Assembly: GCF_001507545.1 (NCBI RefSeq)
Contig: NZ_LQBP01000002.1
Coordinates: forward strand, 186,001-250,000
Source: Ruegeria profundi
GTDB taxonomy: Bacteria > Pseudomonadota > Alphaproteobacteria > Rhodobacterales > Rhodobacteraceae
Reading direction: 5' to 3'
DNA: 64,000 nucleotides
Below, piece by piece: positions 55,010-63,339 of this stretch. Position numbers and translations under genes: made by a program. Under the pieces are notes generated by a model. That model did no database searches, was not told the DNA's origin, and saw only the letters and a list, made by a program, of their open reading frames with translations. Positions within the stretch are counted from its first letter, which is position 1, and each line of letters begins with the position of its first letter.

Positions 55010-55929
55010 TGTTAATGCTCCGCTCACCATTGCAGCCGCCTCAGATCACGGATGAAATCCGCGCGCGCTTTGATACGCGTGACGAGGCCGAGGCCTTGGC
55101 AATGCCCGAAAAAATCACCGCAGTTGCAACCAAAGGTGACATCGGGTTGCCGGGCGAGGTTATGGCGCAATTCCCCTCGCTGCGCATGATTGCGGTTTAT
55201 GGAGTAGGTGTGGACAAGATTGACCTTGCCCAGGCACGGGATCGGGGTATCGCAATAACCACGACACCCGGTGTGCTGACCGACGCCGTGGCCGAGCAGG
55301 CGATTGCGCTGATCCTTGCTGCAACCCGGCGCATCGCGGAAGGCGACCGCCATGTCCGGACAGGGGCCTGGGCCAAGGGGAAACTGGGTCTTGGCTACAG
55401 CATCCGTGGGCGCACCTTGGGTGTGCTGGGCTATGGCCGTATCGGTCGGCGCATCGCTGAACTGGCACGGGCCATAGGGATGGACATTTTGTACACCGAT
55501 CTTCAGGCGGTTGAGGGGGAAGAGGATGCCTTTCGATCCAGCCCTGCCGCGCTGGCGCAAGATAGCGATATATTGGTGATTGCCGCAGCTGGCGGTTCCG
55601 GAACGGACGGGCTTGTCGACCAAAAGGTTCTGGCGGCACTGGGTCCAAACGGCCTTCTGGTTAATGTCGCGCGCGGCAGTGTCGTGAACGAAGAAGATCT
55701 GATCGCCGCGCTGAACACTGGTGGCATTGCTGGCGCTGCGCTTGATGTGTTCCAGAATGAACCAAACCCGCGCCCCGACCTTTTGAAAATGCCAAATGTT
55801 GTTCTAACGCCGCATCTGGCATCTGCGACCATTGACGCGCGGCTTGCAATGGGACGGCTGGTTATTGACAATCTGGCGGCGTTTTTCCACGACCGGCCGC
55901 TTGTTACGCCTCTTGAGGTGCTGTCATGA
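55009..55929 (+). CDS. D-isomer-specific 2-hydroxyacid dehydrogenase
   Basis: A 306-residue NAD(P)-dependent reductase. The nucleotide-binding fold is TLGVLGYGRIGRRIAELA; catalytic residues are the arginine in NVARGSVVNEEDL, the glutamate in DVFQNEPNPRPDL and the histidine in LTPHLASATIDAR. Relatives reduce glyoxylate, hydroxypyruvate or 2-ketogluconate. The context of a sugar-acid transporter and kinase suggests reduction of a 2-keto sugar acid or its phosphate, like KguD. The start overlaps the permease stop by one base; ATG at 55015 is an alternative. Confidence 0.93.
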   Translation: MLMLRSPLQPPQITDEIRARFDTRDEAEALAMPEKITAVATKGDIGLPGEVMAQFPSLRMIAVYGVGVDKIDLAQARDRGIAITTTPGVLTDAVAEQAIALILAATRRIAEGDRHVRTGAWAKGKLGLGYSIRGRTLGVLGYGRIGRRIAELARAIGMDILYTDLQAVEGEEDAFRSSPAALAQDSDILVIAAAGGSGTDGLVDQKVLAALGPNGLLVNVARGSVVNEEDLIAALNTGGIAGAALDVFQNEPNPRPDLLKMPNVVLTPHLASATIDARLAMGRLVIDNLAAFFHDRPLVTPLEVLS

Positions 55930-56864
55930 AGACAGTGATCGCCATTGGGGAACCCCTCATCGAATTCACCCAGTCTGACGCAGACGCAGATATTTATCGC
56001 CGAGGCTTGGGCGGGGATACTTTGAACACCGCCGTCTATCTCGCGCGGCTGATTGGGCCCGGTGCTGTCTCGTACATGACACGGCTCGGCAAAGACACGC
56101 AGTCCCGTTGGATTATTGAGACGCTGTCCCAAAATGGCGTCGGTTGCGGCTTGCTTCGTCAGTCAGAGACCGGCGCGCCAGGTATTAGCATGATAGAATG
56201 CGACGCGACCGGAGAGCGTTCGTTCACCTATTGGCGCAGCCAAAGCCCGGCCAGACAGATGTTCGCCCTTGATGATGGAGAGGACCTTGCACTGGACAAG
56301 GCTGAAGGGCTTTTTGTGTCTGCTGTGACGCTTGCCATAATCGAACCGGCAGGTCGCGAGCGGCTGTATAACGCCATGAAACGGGCCCGTGCACGCGGCG
56401 CGGACATTTGGTTGGATCTCAACTATAGACCGCAGCTTTGGAACTCCGCCAGTGTCGCGCGCGAGACTATTGCGCGTTTCATTAAGCTTGCCTCGACGGT
56501 TCTTCCTTCTTTCGACGATGTTGCAGCGCTTTGGGGCGCAGATACACCAGAGGCGGGTTTGGAAGTACTTTCGTCCCTCGGTGCAACAGAAATTCTTCTG
56601 AAAACCGGCGGTGGTCCTGTCTATCACCGTGACCCTGACGGCACCCTGAAAGTTCCCATGCTGCGCAATGAGAGACCCGTCGACACTACCGGCGCAGGTG
56701 ACAGCTTTAACGCAGGCTATATCGCCGCAAGACTTACCGGCAAACCCGTTTCCGAAGCGATTGAGCTGGGGCATGAGTTGGCTTCGGTCGTTATTTTGCA
56801 CAAGGGGGCAATCATCCCGCGTGCCGCCATGCCCGCAATGTCAGAAGAAAGTGAGGCTGTGTGA
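55926..56864 (+). CDS. PfkB-family sugar kinase (2-keto sugar acid kinase-like)
   Basis: A 312-residue ribokinase-fold enzyme. GEPLIEFTQSDADADIYRRG and GGDTLNTAVYLARL form the substrate side as in 2-keto-3-deoxygluconate kinases; the ATP/catalytic motif is DTTGAGDSFNAGYIAARL, with the base Asp. It phosphorylates a sugar or keto sugar acid with ATP in the cytoplasm. 2-Keto-3-deoxygluconate or 2-ketogluconate are the best guesses. The start overlaps the dehydrogenase stop by four bases, so translation is coupled. Confidence 0.92.
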   Translation: MKTVIAIGEPLIEFTQSDADADIYRRGLGGDTLNTAVYLARLIGPGAVSYMTRLGKDTQSRWIIETLSQNGVGCGLLRQSETGAPGISMIECDATGERSFTYWRSQSPARQMFALDDGEDLALDKAEGLFVSAVTLAIIEPAGRERLYNAMKRARARGADIWLDLNYRPQLWNSASVARETIARFIKLASTVLPSFDDVAALWGADTPEAGLEVLSSLGATEILLKTGGGPVYHRDPDGTLKVPMLRNERPVDTTGAGDSFNAGYIAARLTGKPVSEAIELGHELASVVILHKGAIIPRAAMPAMSEESEAV

Positions 56865-57829
56865 TGGATCGTATCAGATGGGGCATCATTGGATGCGGAG
56901 ACGTAACCGAGGTTAAAAGCGGCCCGGGATTTCAAAAGGCCTCAAATACGGCGCTCACGGTGGTTATGCGGCGCAATCGCGATCTTGCGGCGGACTACGC
57001 AAACCGTCACGGGGTTCCCGAGTGGACGGGCGATGCCGAGACGCTTGCATTCTCACCCAATGTGGATGCAATTTACATCGCAACTCCGCCAGACACGCAC
57101 CTTGCGCTCACGGAACTTGCAGCACAGGCAGGTAAGCCGATCCTCGTTGAAAAGCCGCTTGCCAACCGCCTTGCCGATGCCGAGCGCATGGGAGAGTACT
57201 GCGCCGAACGCAGAGTACGCCTGTTTTGCGCATTCTACCGACGGGCGCTGCCAAGATTTCTGAAGATCAAGGACTTGCTTGATACAGGGGCCATCGGACA
57301 ACCCAAGTCCTTCAAAATCATGCATGCAAAAGCCCCGCCGAGCGAAGAAGAAGTCGGGTGGCGTCATGCACCGGGCGCAGGTGACGGTGGAATATTCATG
57401 GACATGGGGAGCCATGCGATTGACCTTACCCAGTTTTTGCTGGGGCATCTTACCGAATGCAGAGGTATCGCGAAAAACATCTCAGGGCAGTTTGATGTAC
57501 CCGACGAAGTGACAGCCTCATTTCAGACAGAAACGGGTGTGACAGGCACCGGTGAATGGGTATACCACAAACACGCCCACGCTGACCGCATCCATATAGA
57601 AGGCGAGGCCGGATCACTTGCGTTTTCGGTGTTCGACTCCGAACCGGTTCTGTTGACTTCAGCGGACGGTACGCGCCGGATCGAGGCGGATCTGCCGCCG
57701 CATGTGCACCAACCGATGATCCAAGCGGTCACGAACGCCATCGCAACTGGCGCTTCCAGTCCAAACGATTTCTCGGAATCTATACGCACGTCGCGTTGTC
57801 TGGATACGATCCTTTGTGGGTGCCGCTGA
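56864..57829 (+). CDS. Gfo/Idh/MocA family oxidoreductase
   Basis: A roughly 321-residue NAD(P)-dependent sugar oxidoreductase. WGIIGCGDVTEVKSGPGFQK is the nucleotide-binding start, ILVEKPLANRLADAERM contains the family EKP motif, and GAGDGGIFMDMGSHAIDLTQ carries the active-site Asp-His region. It probably oxidises or reduces a hydroxyl of the transported sugar acid or a related inositol-like compound. ATG at 56864 shares one base with the kinase stop (TGATG). It is the last gene of the LacI-TRAP operon. Confidence 0.92.
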   Translation: MDRIRWGIIGCGDVTEVKSGPGFQKASNTALTVVMRRNRDLAADYANRHGVPEWTGDAETLAFSPNVDAIYIATPPDTHLALTELAAQAGKPILVEKPLANRLADAERMGEYCAERRVRLFCAFYRRALPRFLKIKDLLDTGAIGQPKSFKIMHAKAPPSEEEVGWRHAPGAGDGGIFMDMGSHAIDLTQFLLGHLTECRGIAKNISGQFDVPDEVTASFQTETGVTGTGEWVYHKHAHADRIHIEGEAGSLAFSVFDSEPVLLTSADGTRRIEADLPPHVHQPMIQAVTNAIATGASSPNDFSESIRTSRCLDTILCGCR

Positions 57830-58037
57830 TCCTGAAACCCAATCGGTAGGGAAGAGGAAATGACTGAAGTGAGGTTCGGGCAAGACGACCCCGAACCCCG
57901 CTGGCGGTGTTTTCGCAACCCTCAGACATATCGCCGAAGCTACGTAACGGAACGGTGGTATGCCAACGGTTCCTGTATTTTAGATAGTCTCAAAGTTAAA
58001 GCCGGGGCTGGGCCGGTGCGATCGGCCGGGGGACGTT

Positions 58038-59378
58038 ATGTTTGGAAAAGCGATAGGGATTTTCAGTGGCGGTTTTGTGGGTATCGCCGTGGTTTTGGCG
58101 GGCTACCTGCTGCTTTTTCCGCCGGATCTTTTGCGGGTTGGAACGAACTATTCGGCAAAGATTGTTTGTTCCAACGTATTCATCGCCGGACGCGAACCGG
58201 ATGAGGTGCTATCCGTTGACGTTCAGGCACCGGGGCACCCCTTGCTGAAACAGATTTCTATCGACGTTGACCGTGAGGCGCAAATCGTTGAAGCACGGTT
58301 ATTCAAGATCTTTGCACCTGCCATTTCGCAATACCGCGAAGGTCTTGGGTGCACGAACGTGCATTCAGCCGGGCTAAGCAATCAAACGCTGGCCGCCTCA
58401 CCTGATTTGCCAGACGGGATTTGGCCCCTGGGCAATGATGTCGAACTGTTCGAAAACCCACGGATTGCCGAAGCACTTTCAGATGAAGCCCTTTTAGGAG
58501 AAGGCTACCGCGCGATTGTCGTTGTGCGAAACGGCCGGATTGTCGGGGAACGCTATGCACAGGGCTTTGATGAGACGACACCTTTGCTTGGATGGTCGAT
58601 GACAAAAACAGTGACCGCCAGTTTGATCGGGACGCTGGTTCAGTCGGGTGAAATGAGCCTGGGCGAAAGCCTGGTCGAAAGCTTTCCGGATTGGGCACAA
58701 GACGGGCGCGGCGACATCACCGTCGCAGATATGTTGGCGATGTCGAGCGGGCTGGAGTGGAACGAAGACTATGGCGATGTCTCGGACGTTACGAGGATGC
58801 TCTACTTAAAAGACGATCAGGCGGGTTTTGCGTCGGAGCGTCCGGCGGAAAGCGAAACCGGACGTGTTTTCAACTATTCGTCTGGCACATCAACAATTCT
58901 GTCGCGTGTCTGGCAGGACAAGTTGAACGATGGCGGTTTGAGCTATCCAAAAGAGGCGCTATTCGAGCCTTTGGGCATGACATCGGTTGTGTTGGAGACG
59001 GACGCCACCGATATCTTCGTTGGCTCAAGCTATATGTATGCTGCCGCACGGGATTGGGCGCGTTTCGGTCAGTTTTTATTGCAGCAGGGCGTTTGGCAGG
59101 GTCAGCAAATCTTGCCCAAAGGTTTTACGAACTGGATGTTTGAACCTGTGGCCGAGTCAGACGGAAAGTACGGCAAGGGGCATCTTTGGATCGAAGCTCC
59201 CGGTGATCTGCCACCATTTGAGGACGCTGTCTGGCTACAAGGTCATGACGGACAATCAATCGGGATTTTCCCCTCGTACGACATGGTGGTTGTCAGGCTT
59301 GGATTGACGCCGTCGAAGCTAGGCTACTCTCCGCTCCCGTTGGCGAAGGAACTGATCGCGGCGTTTGAAAGCCAATAG
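58038..59378 (+). CDS. serine hydrolase of the beta-lactamase/class C family
   Basis: A 446-residue protein with one N-terminal membrane or signal segment (about 5-30), an unassigned 130-residue region and a class C-type penicillin-recognising fold. The SxxK nucleophile is S187-M-T-K190, the second motif is Y-S-S in FNYSSGTSTIL, and the third is H-D-G in GHDGQSIG. Such proteins include esterases, D-amino-peptidases and carboxypeptidases; beta-lactam hydrolysis is not implied. It probably acts in the periplasm. It stands about 200 bases after the sugar operon and seems independent. Confidence 0.9.
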   Translation: MFGKAIGIFSGGFVGIAVVLAGYLLLFPPDLLRVGTNYSAKIVCSNVFIAGREPDEVLSVDVQAPGHPLLKQISIDVDREAQIVEARLFKIFAPAISQYREGLGCTNVHSAGLSNQTLAASPDLPDGIWPLGNDVELFENPRIAEALSDEALLGEGYRAIVVVRNGRIVGERYAQGFDETTPLLGWSMTKTVTASLIGTLVQSGEMSLGESLVESFPDWAQDGRGDITVADMLAMSSGLEWNEDYGDVSDVTRMLYLKDDQAGFASERPAESETGRVFNYSSGTSTILSRVWQDKLNDGGLSYPKEALFEPLGMTSVVLETDATDIFVGSSYMYAAARDWARFGQFLLQQGVWQGQQILPKGFTNWMFEPVAESDGKYGKGHLWIEAPGDLPPFEDAVWLQGHDGQSIGIFPSYDMVVVRLGLTPSKLGYSPLPLAKELIAAFESQ

Positions 59379-59421
59379 TCGCGGCGTTTGCCCGAGCGTT
59401 GAGTGATTTTAAACACTCGGG

Positions 59422-60081
59422 CTAAGTTAAACTGCTTACGACCCCAGCCTCGCAAAAGCGTAAAAGGTTTTGGATCAAGCCATCAGCGTCGGGCTGGTTA
59501 TCGGACCCACCAAGCACCGAAATCCGCCAGTCCGACGTACACAGCGCCAGCATCGAAGACACGGCGAAGACCAACGCCCCGGCAACCCGTACCGGATCAG
59601 CCTCTGGGTGCTTCTCACACAGTTTTTGCACAACCAGCGTGGCGACGGGGTCGAAATGCGCCGCGGCCAATGAACGACAACGCGTGTCAGCCGAGATGAT
59701 TGCCACGATACGCGCATAGGCCAGCCATTGGGGGTCTTTGCCAAAAGCGCGCGTTACGAGCGGCAGCATGAAAGCGGACAAGAGATCACCAACGCTCCAC
59801 TCGCCCTGCGCTTCCAAAAGCCTGATTGCGTCAATACGTTCCTGCGCCAACACCGAAGCGCGTCGCGCAACGATGCGTTCGAACAATTCCTCTTTTGGCC
59901 CGCCGTGAAAATTCACGTTGGCCTTCTGAACCCTTGCCCGTTCGGCGATGTCCCGGATTGAGGCGCCGTCGAATCCCCGCTCGGCAAAAACCTGTTCTGC
60001 GGCGTCAAGGATTCGCTCTCGCGCAGCGATGGATCGCTGCGACGGTGCTCTTTTTCGTTCTGTTACAGCATGTTGAGCCAT
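59422..60081 (-). CDS. TetR-family transcriptional regulator
   Basis: A 219-residue repressor. The N-terminal HTH is typical (ARERILDAAEQVFAERGFDG, ASIRDIAERARVQKANVNFH), and the C-terminal part resembles the CerR/YbiH-like ligand domain (DPVATLVVQKLCEKHPEADP). It is divergent from the monooxygenase operon with 68 bases between starts; a palindrome in between is a likely operator. The effector is probably the operon's substrate. Confidence 0.93.
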   Translation of the reverse strand: MAQHAVTERKRAPSQRSIAARERILDAAEQVFAERGFDGASIRDIAERARVQKANVNFHGGPKEELFERIVARRASVLAQERIDAIRLLEAQGEWSVGDLLSAFMLPLVTRAFGKDPQWLAYARIVAIISADTRCRSLAAAHFDPVATLVVQKLCEKHPEADPVRVAGALVFAVSSMLALCTSDWRISVLGGSDNQPDADGLIQNLLRFCEAGVVSSLT

Positions 60082-60105
60082 TTCAACAACTAGATTGCCT
60101 TATTT

Positions 60106-60115
60106 CGAACGTTCG
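60106..60115. promoter_or_regulatory. TetR-type operator palindrome
   Basis: CGAACGTTCG is a perfect ten-base inverted repeat inside ATTTCGAACGTTCGTTCAA. It lies midway between the divergent TetR gene (start 60081) and the FMO gene (start 60150). This is the expected position for one site that controls both. Confidence 0.5.
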
Positions 60116-60149
60116 TTCAAGATAAACAGTGCCGCAGGAGGAGAGACGT

Positions 60150-61505
60150 ATGGAGCAGGGGCAGGTAGGAGCGGGCCAACCGATCACGGTGAAGGCCCGC
60201 CCACAAGAGTGTTTTGCACTGATAGGTGCCGGGCCTATGGGTCTGGCCATGGCAAAAACACTGATCGAACAGGGCGTGCCATTTCAAGGGTTTGAATTGG
60301 CGGATGATGTGGGGGGGCTGTGGAACATCGACGCGCCGCGGTCCACGATGTACGAGACCGCCCATCTCATTTCCTCGAAGCGGATGACCGAGTTTGCAGA
60401 CTTCCCGATGCGGGACGAGACGGCGGAATATCCCTCACACCGAGAAATGAAGTCATACTTTCAAGACTTTGCCAACGCGTTCGACTTGTATCGGCATTTT
60501 CTCTTTGGTGCCGAAGTTCTGAACACCAAGCCGCTACAAGACGGTGGCTGGGAGATAACCTGGCGCGACAAGACAGGTGCGCAGCACACCCAAACATTTG
60601 CAGGACTTCTGATCGCAAACGGCACCTTGTCAGAGCCGAACATGCCAGCGTTCGAAGGCCAATTTTCAGGTGAGCTTATCCACGCGTCGGAATATCGGTA
60701 TCCGACCCAGTTCACAGGCAAGCGTGTGCTTGTCATCGGTGCGGGAAATTCCGGGTGTGACATCGCCGTGGATGCAATCCATCACGGGGTGTCGTGCGAC
60801 CTGTCTATGCGACGGGGCTATTACTTCGTGCCAAAATATGTGTTTGGTGTTCCCGCCGACACGATGGGCGGGAAAATCCGCCTGCCGATGTGGCTGAAAC
60901 GAAAGATCGACGGGCTAATCCTCAAATGGTTCGTAGGCGATCCGCAGAAATACGGTTTTCCGAAACCGGACTATGCGCTCTATGAGTCGCACCCTGTGGT
61001 CAATTCGCTGATCCTGTTTCATGCCGGGCACGGAGACCTGCAAGTACGCCCGGACGTTGCGCGACTAGACGGGAACACTGTTCACTTCCAAGATGGCAGC
61101 TTGGCCGACTATGACATGATCCTAGCCGCCACAGGATACAAGCTGCACTACCCTTTCATTGACAAAGAGCTGCTGAATTGGAAGGGCGACGCACCGCATC
61201 TTTACCTCAACTGCATGCACCCTGACCGAGATGATCTGTTTGTGCTTGGCATGATCGAGGCTACGGGTCTGGGGTGGCAGGGCCGCCATGAACAGGCCGA
61301 AATGGTCGCCCGATACATAGCCGGATTACGTACTGGCAATGCGGCGGCCAATTCAATCCGTGACGCTAAGTCGAAAGGCTACAAGAGAGCGACTGGCGGC
61401 ATGCACTACATCGATCTTCCCCGCATGGCGTATTACGTCGACAAGGCGACGTACAGGAAGCAAGTCACTGACCAGATCGCTGCTTTGAAGGCAGCCAAAG
61501 GATGA
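60150..61505 (+). CDS. flavin-containing monooxygenase (FMO/BVMO type)
   Basis: A 451-residue FAD- and NADPH-dependent enzyme. The FAD motif is LIGAGPMGLAMAKTL, the NADPH motif is VLVIGAGNSGCDIAVDAI, and between them FSGELIHASEYRYP fits FxGxxxHxxxY, the fingerprint of FMOs. It inserts one oxygen atom into a nitrogen, sulfur or ketone substrate. ATG at 60150 is preceded by AGGAGGAG; an in-frame ATG at 60129 lies upstream of that site and is rejected. It is the first gene of a four-gene operon with a carrier, epimerase and dehydrogenase. The substrate is unknown. Confidence 0.93.
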   Translation: MEQGQVGAGQPITVKARPQECFALIGAGPMGLAMAKTLIEQGVPFQGFELADDVGGLWNIDAPRSTMYETAHLISSKRMTEFADFPMRDETAEYPSHREMKSYFQDFANAFDLYRHFLFGAEVLNTKPLQDGGWEITWRDKTGAQHTQTFAGLLIANGTLSEPNMPAFEGQFSGELIHASEYRYPTQFTGKRVLVIGAGNSGCDIAVDAIHHGVSCDLSMRRGYYFVPKYVFGVPADTMGGKIRLPMWLKRKIDGLILKWFVGDPQKYGFPKPDYALYESHPVVNSLILFHAGHGDLQVRPDVARLDGNTVHFQDGSLADYDMILAATGYKLHYPFIDKELLNWKGDAPHLYLNCMHPDRDDLFVLGMIEATGLGWQGRHEQAEMVARYIAGLRTGNAAANSIRDAKSKGYKRATGGMHYIDLPRMAYYVDKATYRKQVTDQIAALKAAKG

Positions 61506-62404
61506 GCGGGATTGATGAAGTCGCGCTGAACTTCGACGCCGGAAACCTCAGAGTGTTAAATGCCATCCTTGCAATCGTCATGTTTTCGATTGCCTTGGAT
61601 CTGCGCATTGACGATTTCCGGCGTGTCTTGCGCGGGCCCAAACCTTTAATCGTTGGGCTTTTGTCCCAATTTCTGGTTCTTCCTGCGCTGACGTTTGCAA
61701 TGATTGTTGCGCTCAAGCCCATACCCTCGGTTGCGATGGGCCTTATTCTCGTAGCAGCATGCCCTGGTGGGAACATTTCAAACTTCATGACGCACCGCGC
61801 AAAGGGCAACGTCGCCCTGTCAGTTTCGATGACAGCTTGTGCCACGGTTGCCGCCATTATCGTCACACCGGCAAATATTGCCTTTTGGGGCAATCTTTAC
61901 GGCCCCACGCGGGACATCCTTCGGCGAACAGAAATCGACCCGGTCGCAGTGGCGATTACGGTCGGGTTCATGCTGATCTTGCCGCTGATTGTAGGAATGG
62001 TCGTAAATGCACGCTACACGCCTTTTGCTGATCGCATTCGCAGACCTATGCAATGGCTTTCGATGGGCATATTCGTCGCGTTCATCGTGCTCGCGCTGGC
62101 TGCGAATTGGGGCAACTTTCTTCAGTTTGCCGGGGCCATTATCGGATTGGTCGTTCTTCACAACGCGCTCGCATTTCTTGGCGGGTACGTGACCGCAACT
62201 CTGGCCGGTCTGCCCGATCGGGATCGCCGGTCCGTCACAATGGAAACGGGGATACAAAACTCGGGCCTTGGGCTGATCCTGATCTTTGCCTTCTTCGGCG
62301 GGTTGGGCCGAATGGCCGTCGCGGCGGCGTTATGGGGCATCTGGCACGCCATTTCGGGCATTGCGCTGGCAAGTTTCTTTGCACGTCGGGAAATACAAGA
62401 ATGA
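61502..62404 (+). CDS. bile acid:sodium symporter (BASS) family carrier
   Basis: A 300-residue membrane protein with about nine helices. AMGLILVAACPGGNISNFMT near residue 80 and ETGIQNSGLGLILIFAFFGG near 245 are the two crossed-helix signatures of the family. Members import bile acids, pantoate, pyruvate or other organic anions with sodium. It overlaps the FMO stop by four bases and probably carries the operon's substrate or product. Nothing in the sequence fixes the substrate. Confidence 0.9.
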   Translation: MSGIDEVALNFDAGNLRVLNAILAIVMFSIALDLRIDDFRRVLRGPKPLIVGLLSQFLVLPALTFAMIVALKPIPSVAMGLILVAACPGGNISNFMTHRAKGNVALSVSMTACATVAAIIVTPANIAFWGNLYGPTRDILRRTEIDPVAVAITVGFMLILPLIVGMVVNARYTPFADRIRRPMQWLSMGIFVAFIVLALAANWGNFLQFAGAIIGLVVLHNALAFLGGYVTATLAGLPDRDRRSVTMETGIQNSGLGLILIFAFFGGLGRMAVAAALWGIWHAISGIALASFFARREIQE

Positions 62405-63339
62405 CCAGAATACTGATCACAGGCGCAGCCGGAGCCGTGGGAACGGCGCTTCTTCAACTTTTGGGCCAGCGCACCGACCTTGAGGTGATCGCAACAGATA
62501 TCCGCGAACCTTCAAATCTGCCGTCAAACACGCGCTTTGCGAAACTGGACGTGACCAGCGACGACCCACAGAGCGTGATCTTGGCAGAGCGCCCCGATAC
62601 AGTCGTGCATCTGGCTTCGATCGTAACACCCGGCCCCATCTCAACGCGGGATTTGGAGTATCTAGTTGACGTAGAGGGTACGCGCAATGTCCTTGGCGCT
62701 GCGATTGCAGGCGGAGTACAGCGATTTGTCGTAACGTCGTCTGGCGCGGCATATGGCTATCACCCCGATAATCCGGTTCCTTTGTCCGAGACCGACGCCC
62801 TGCGGGGCAATAAGGAGTTTGCCTATTCATGGCACAAGCGATTGGTCGAGGAGATGTTGGCAGAGGCCAGGGAAACCGCCCCGGACTTGGAACAAGTTGT
62901 TCTACGCGTGGGCACAGTGCTTGGTGAGAAGATCGAGAACCAGATCACGGCCCTGTTCCACAAACCAAGACTGCTTGGCCTGATGGGTTCAGACAGCCCT
63001 TTTGTGTTCATCTGGGATCAAGACCTTGCACAGATACTGGTTCGCGCTGCTATTGACGGACCGGCAGGTATTTACAACGTCTCAGGTGACGGCGCGCTGA
63101 CTGTATCACAGATCGCAGCTGCGATGGGCAAACGCGTTCGATGGCTGCCGCCTGGATTGGTCAAAATTGCCCTGAAGCTCGCCCGACCCTTGGGTCTGAC
63201 GCGATACGGCCCAGAACAGGTGCGCTTTTTGCTGTATCGGCCAGTGCTGGACAACACCGCCCTTAAATCCCGCTTCGGCTATCACCCCAAGCTTTCAAGC
63301 TCCGAGGCATTCCAACGTTGGTGGGAGCACGCACAATGA
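62401..63339 (+). CDS. NAD-dependent epimerase/dehydratase family protein
   Basis: A 312-residue extended short-chain dehydrogenase. RILITGAAGAVGTALLQLLG binds the cofactor; VVTSSGAAYG gives the catalytic serine region and YSWHKRLVEE the Tyr-Lys pair. Relatives act on nucleotide sugars, but also on sterols and other alcohols, so the neighbours (FMO, carrier, SDR) suggest a small lipid-like or ketone substrate. ATG at 62401 overlaps the carrier stop by four bases. A much longer in-frame extension upstream lies inside the carrier gene and is rejected. Confidence 0.9.
   Translation: MTRILITGAAGAVGTALLQLLGQRTDLEVIATDIREPSNLPSNTRFAKLDVTSDDPQSVILAERPDTVVHLASIVTPGPISTRDLEYLVDVEGTRNVLGAAIAGGVQRFVVTSSGAAYGYHPDNPVPLSETDALRGNKEFAYSWHKRLVEEMLAEARETAPDLEQVVLRVGTVLGEKIENQITALFHKPRLLGLMGSDSPFVFIWDQDLAQILVRAAIDGPAGIYNVSGDGALTVSQIAAAMGKRVRWLPPGLVKIALKLARPLGLTRYGPEQVRFLLYRPVLDNTALKSRFGYHPKLSSSEAFQRWWEHAQ

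Noticed and set aside
62053-62400. Long N-terminal extension of the epimerase frame
   Set aside because: It lies inside the BASS carrier gene; ATG at 62401 starts the conserved nucleotide-binding fold and overlaps the stop as ATGA.
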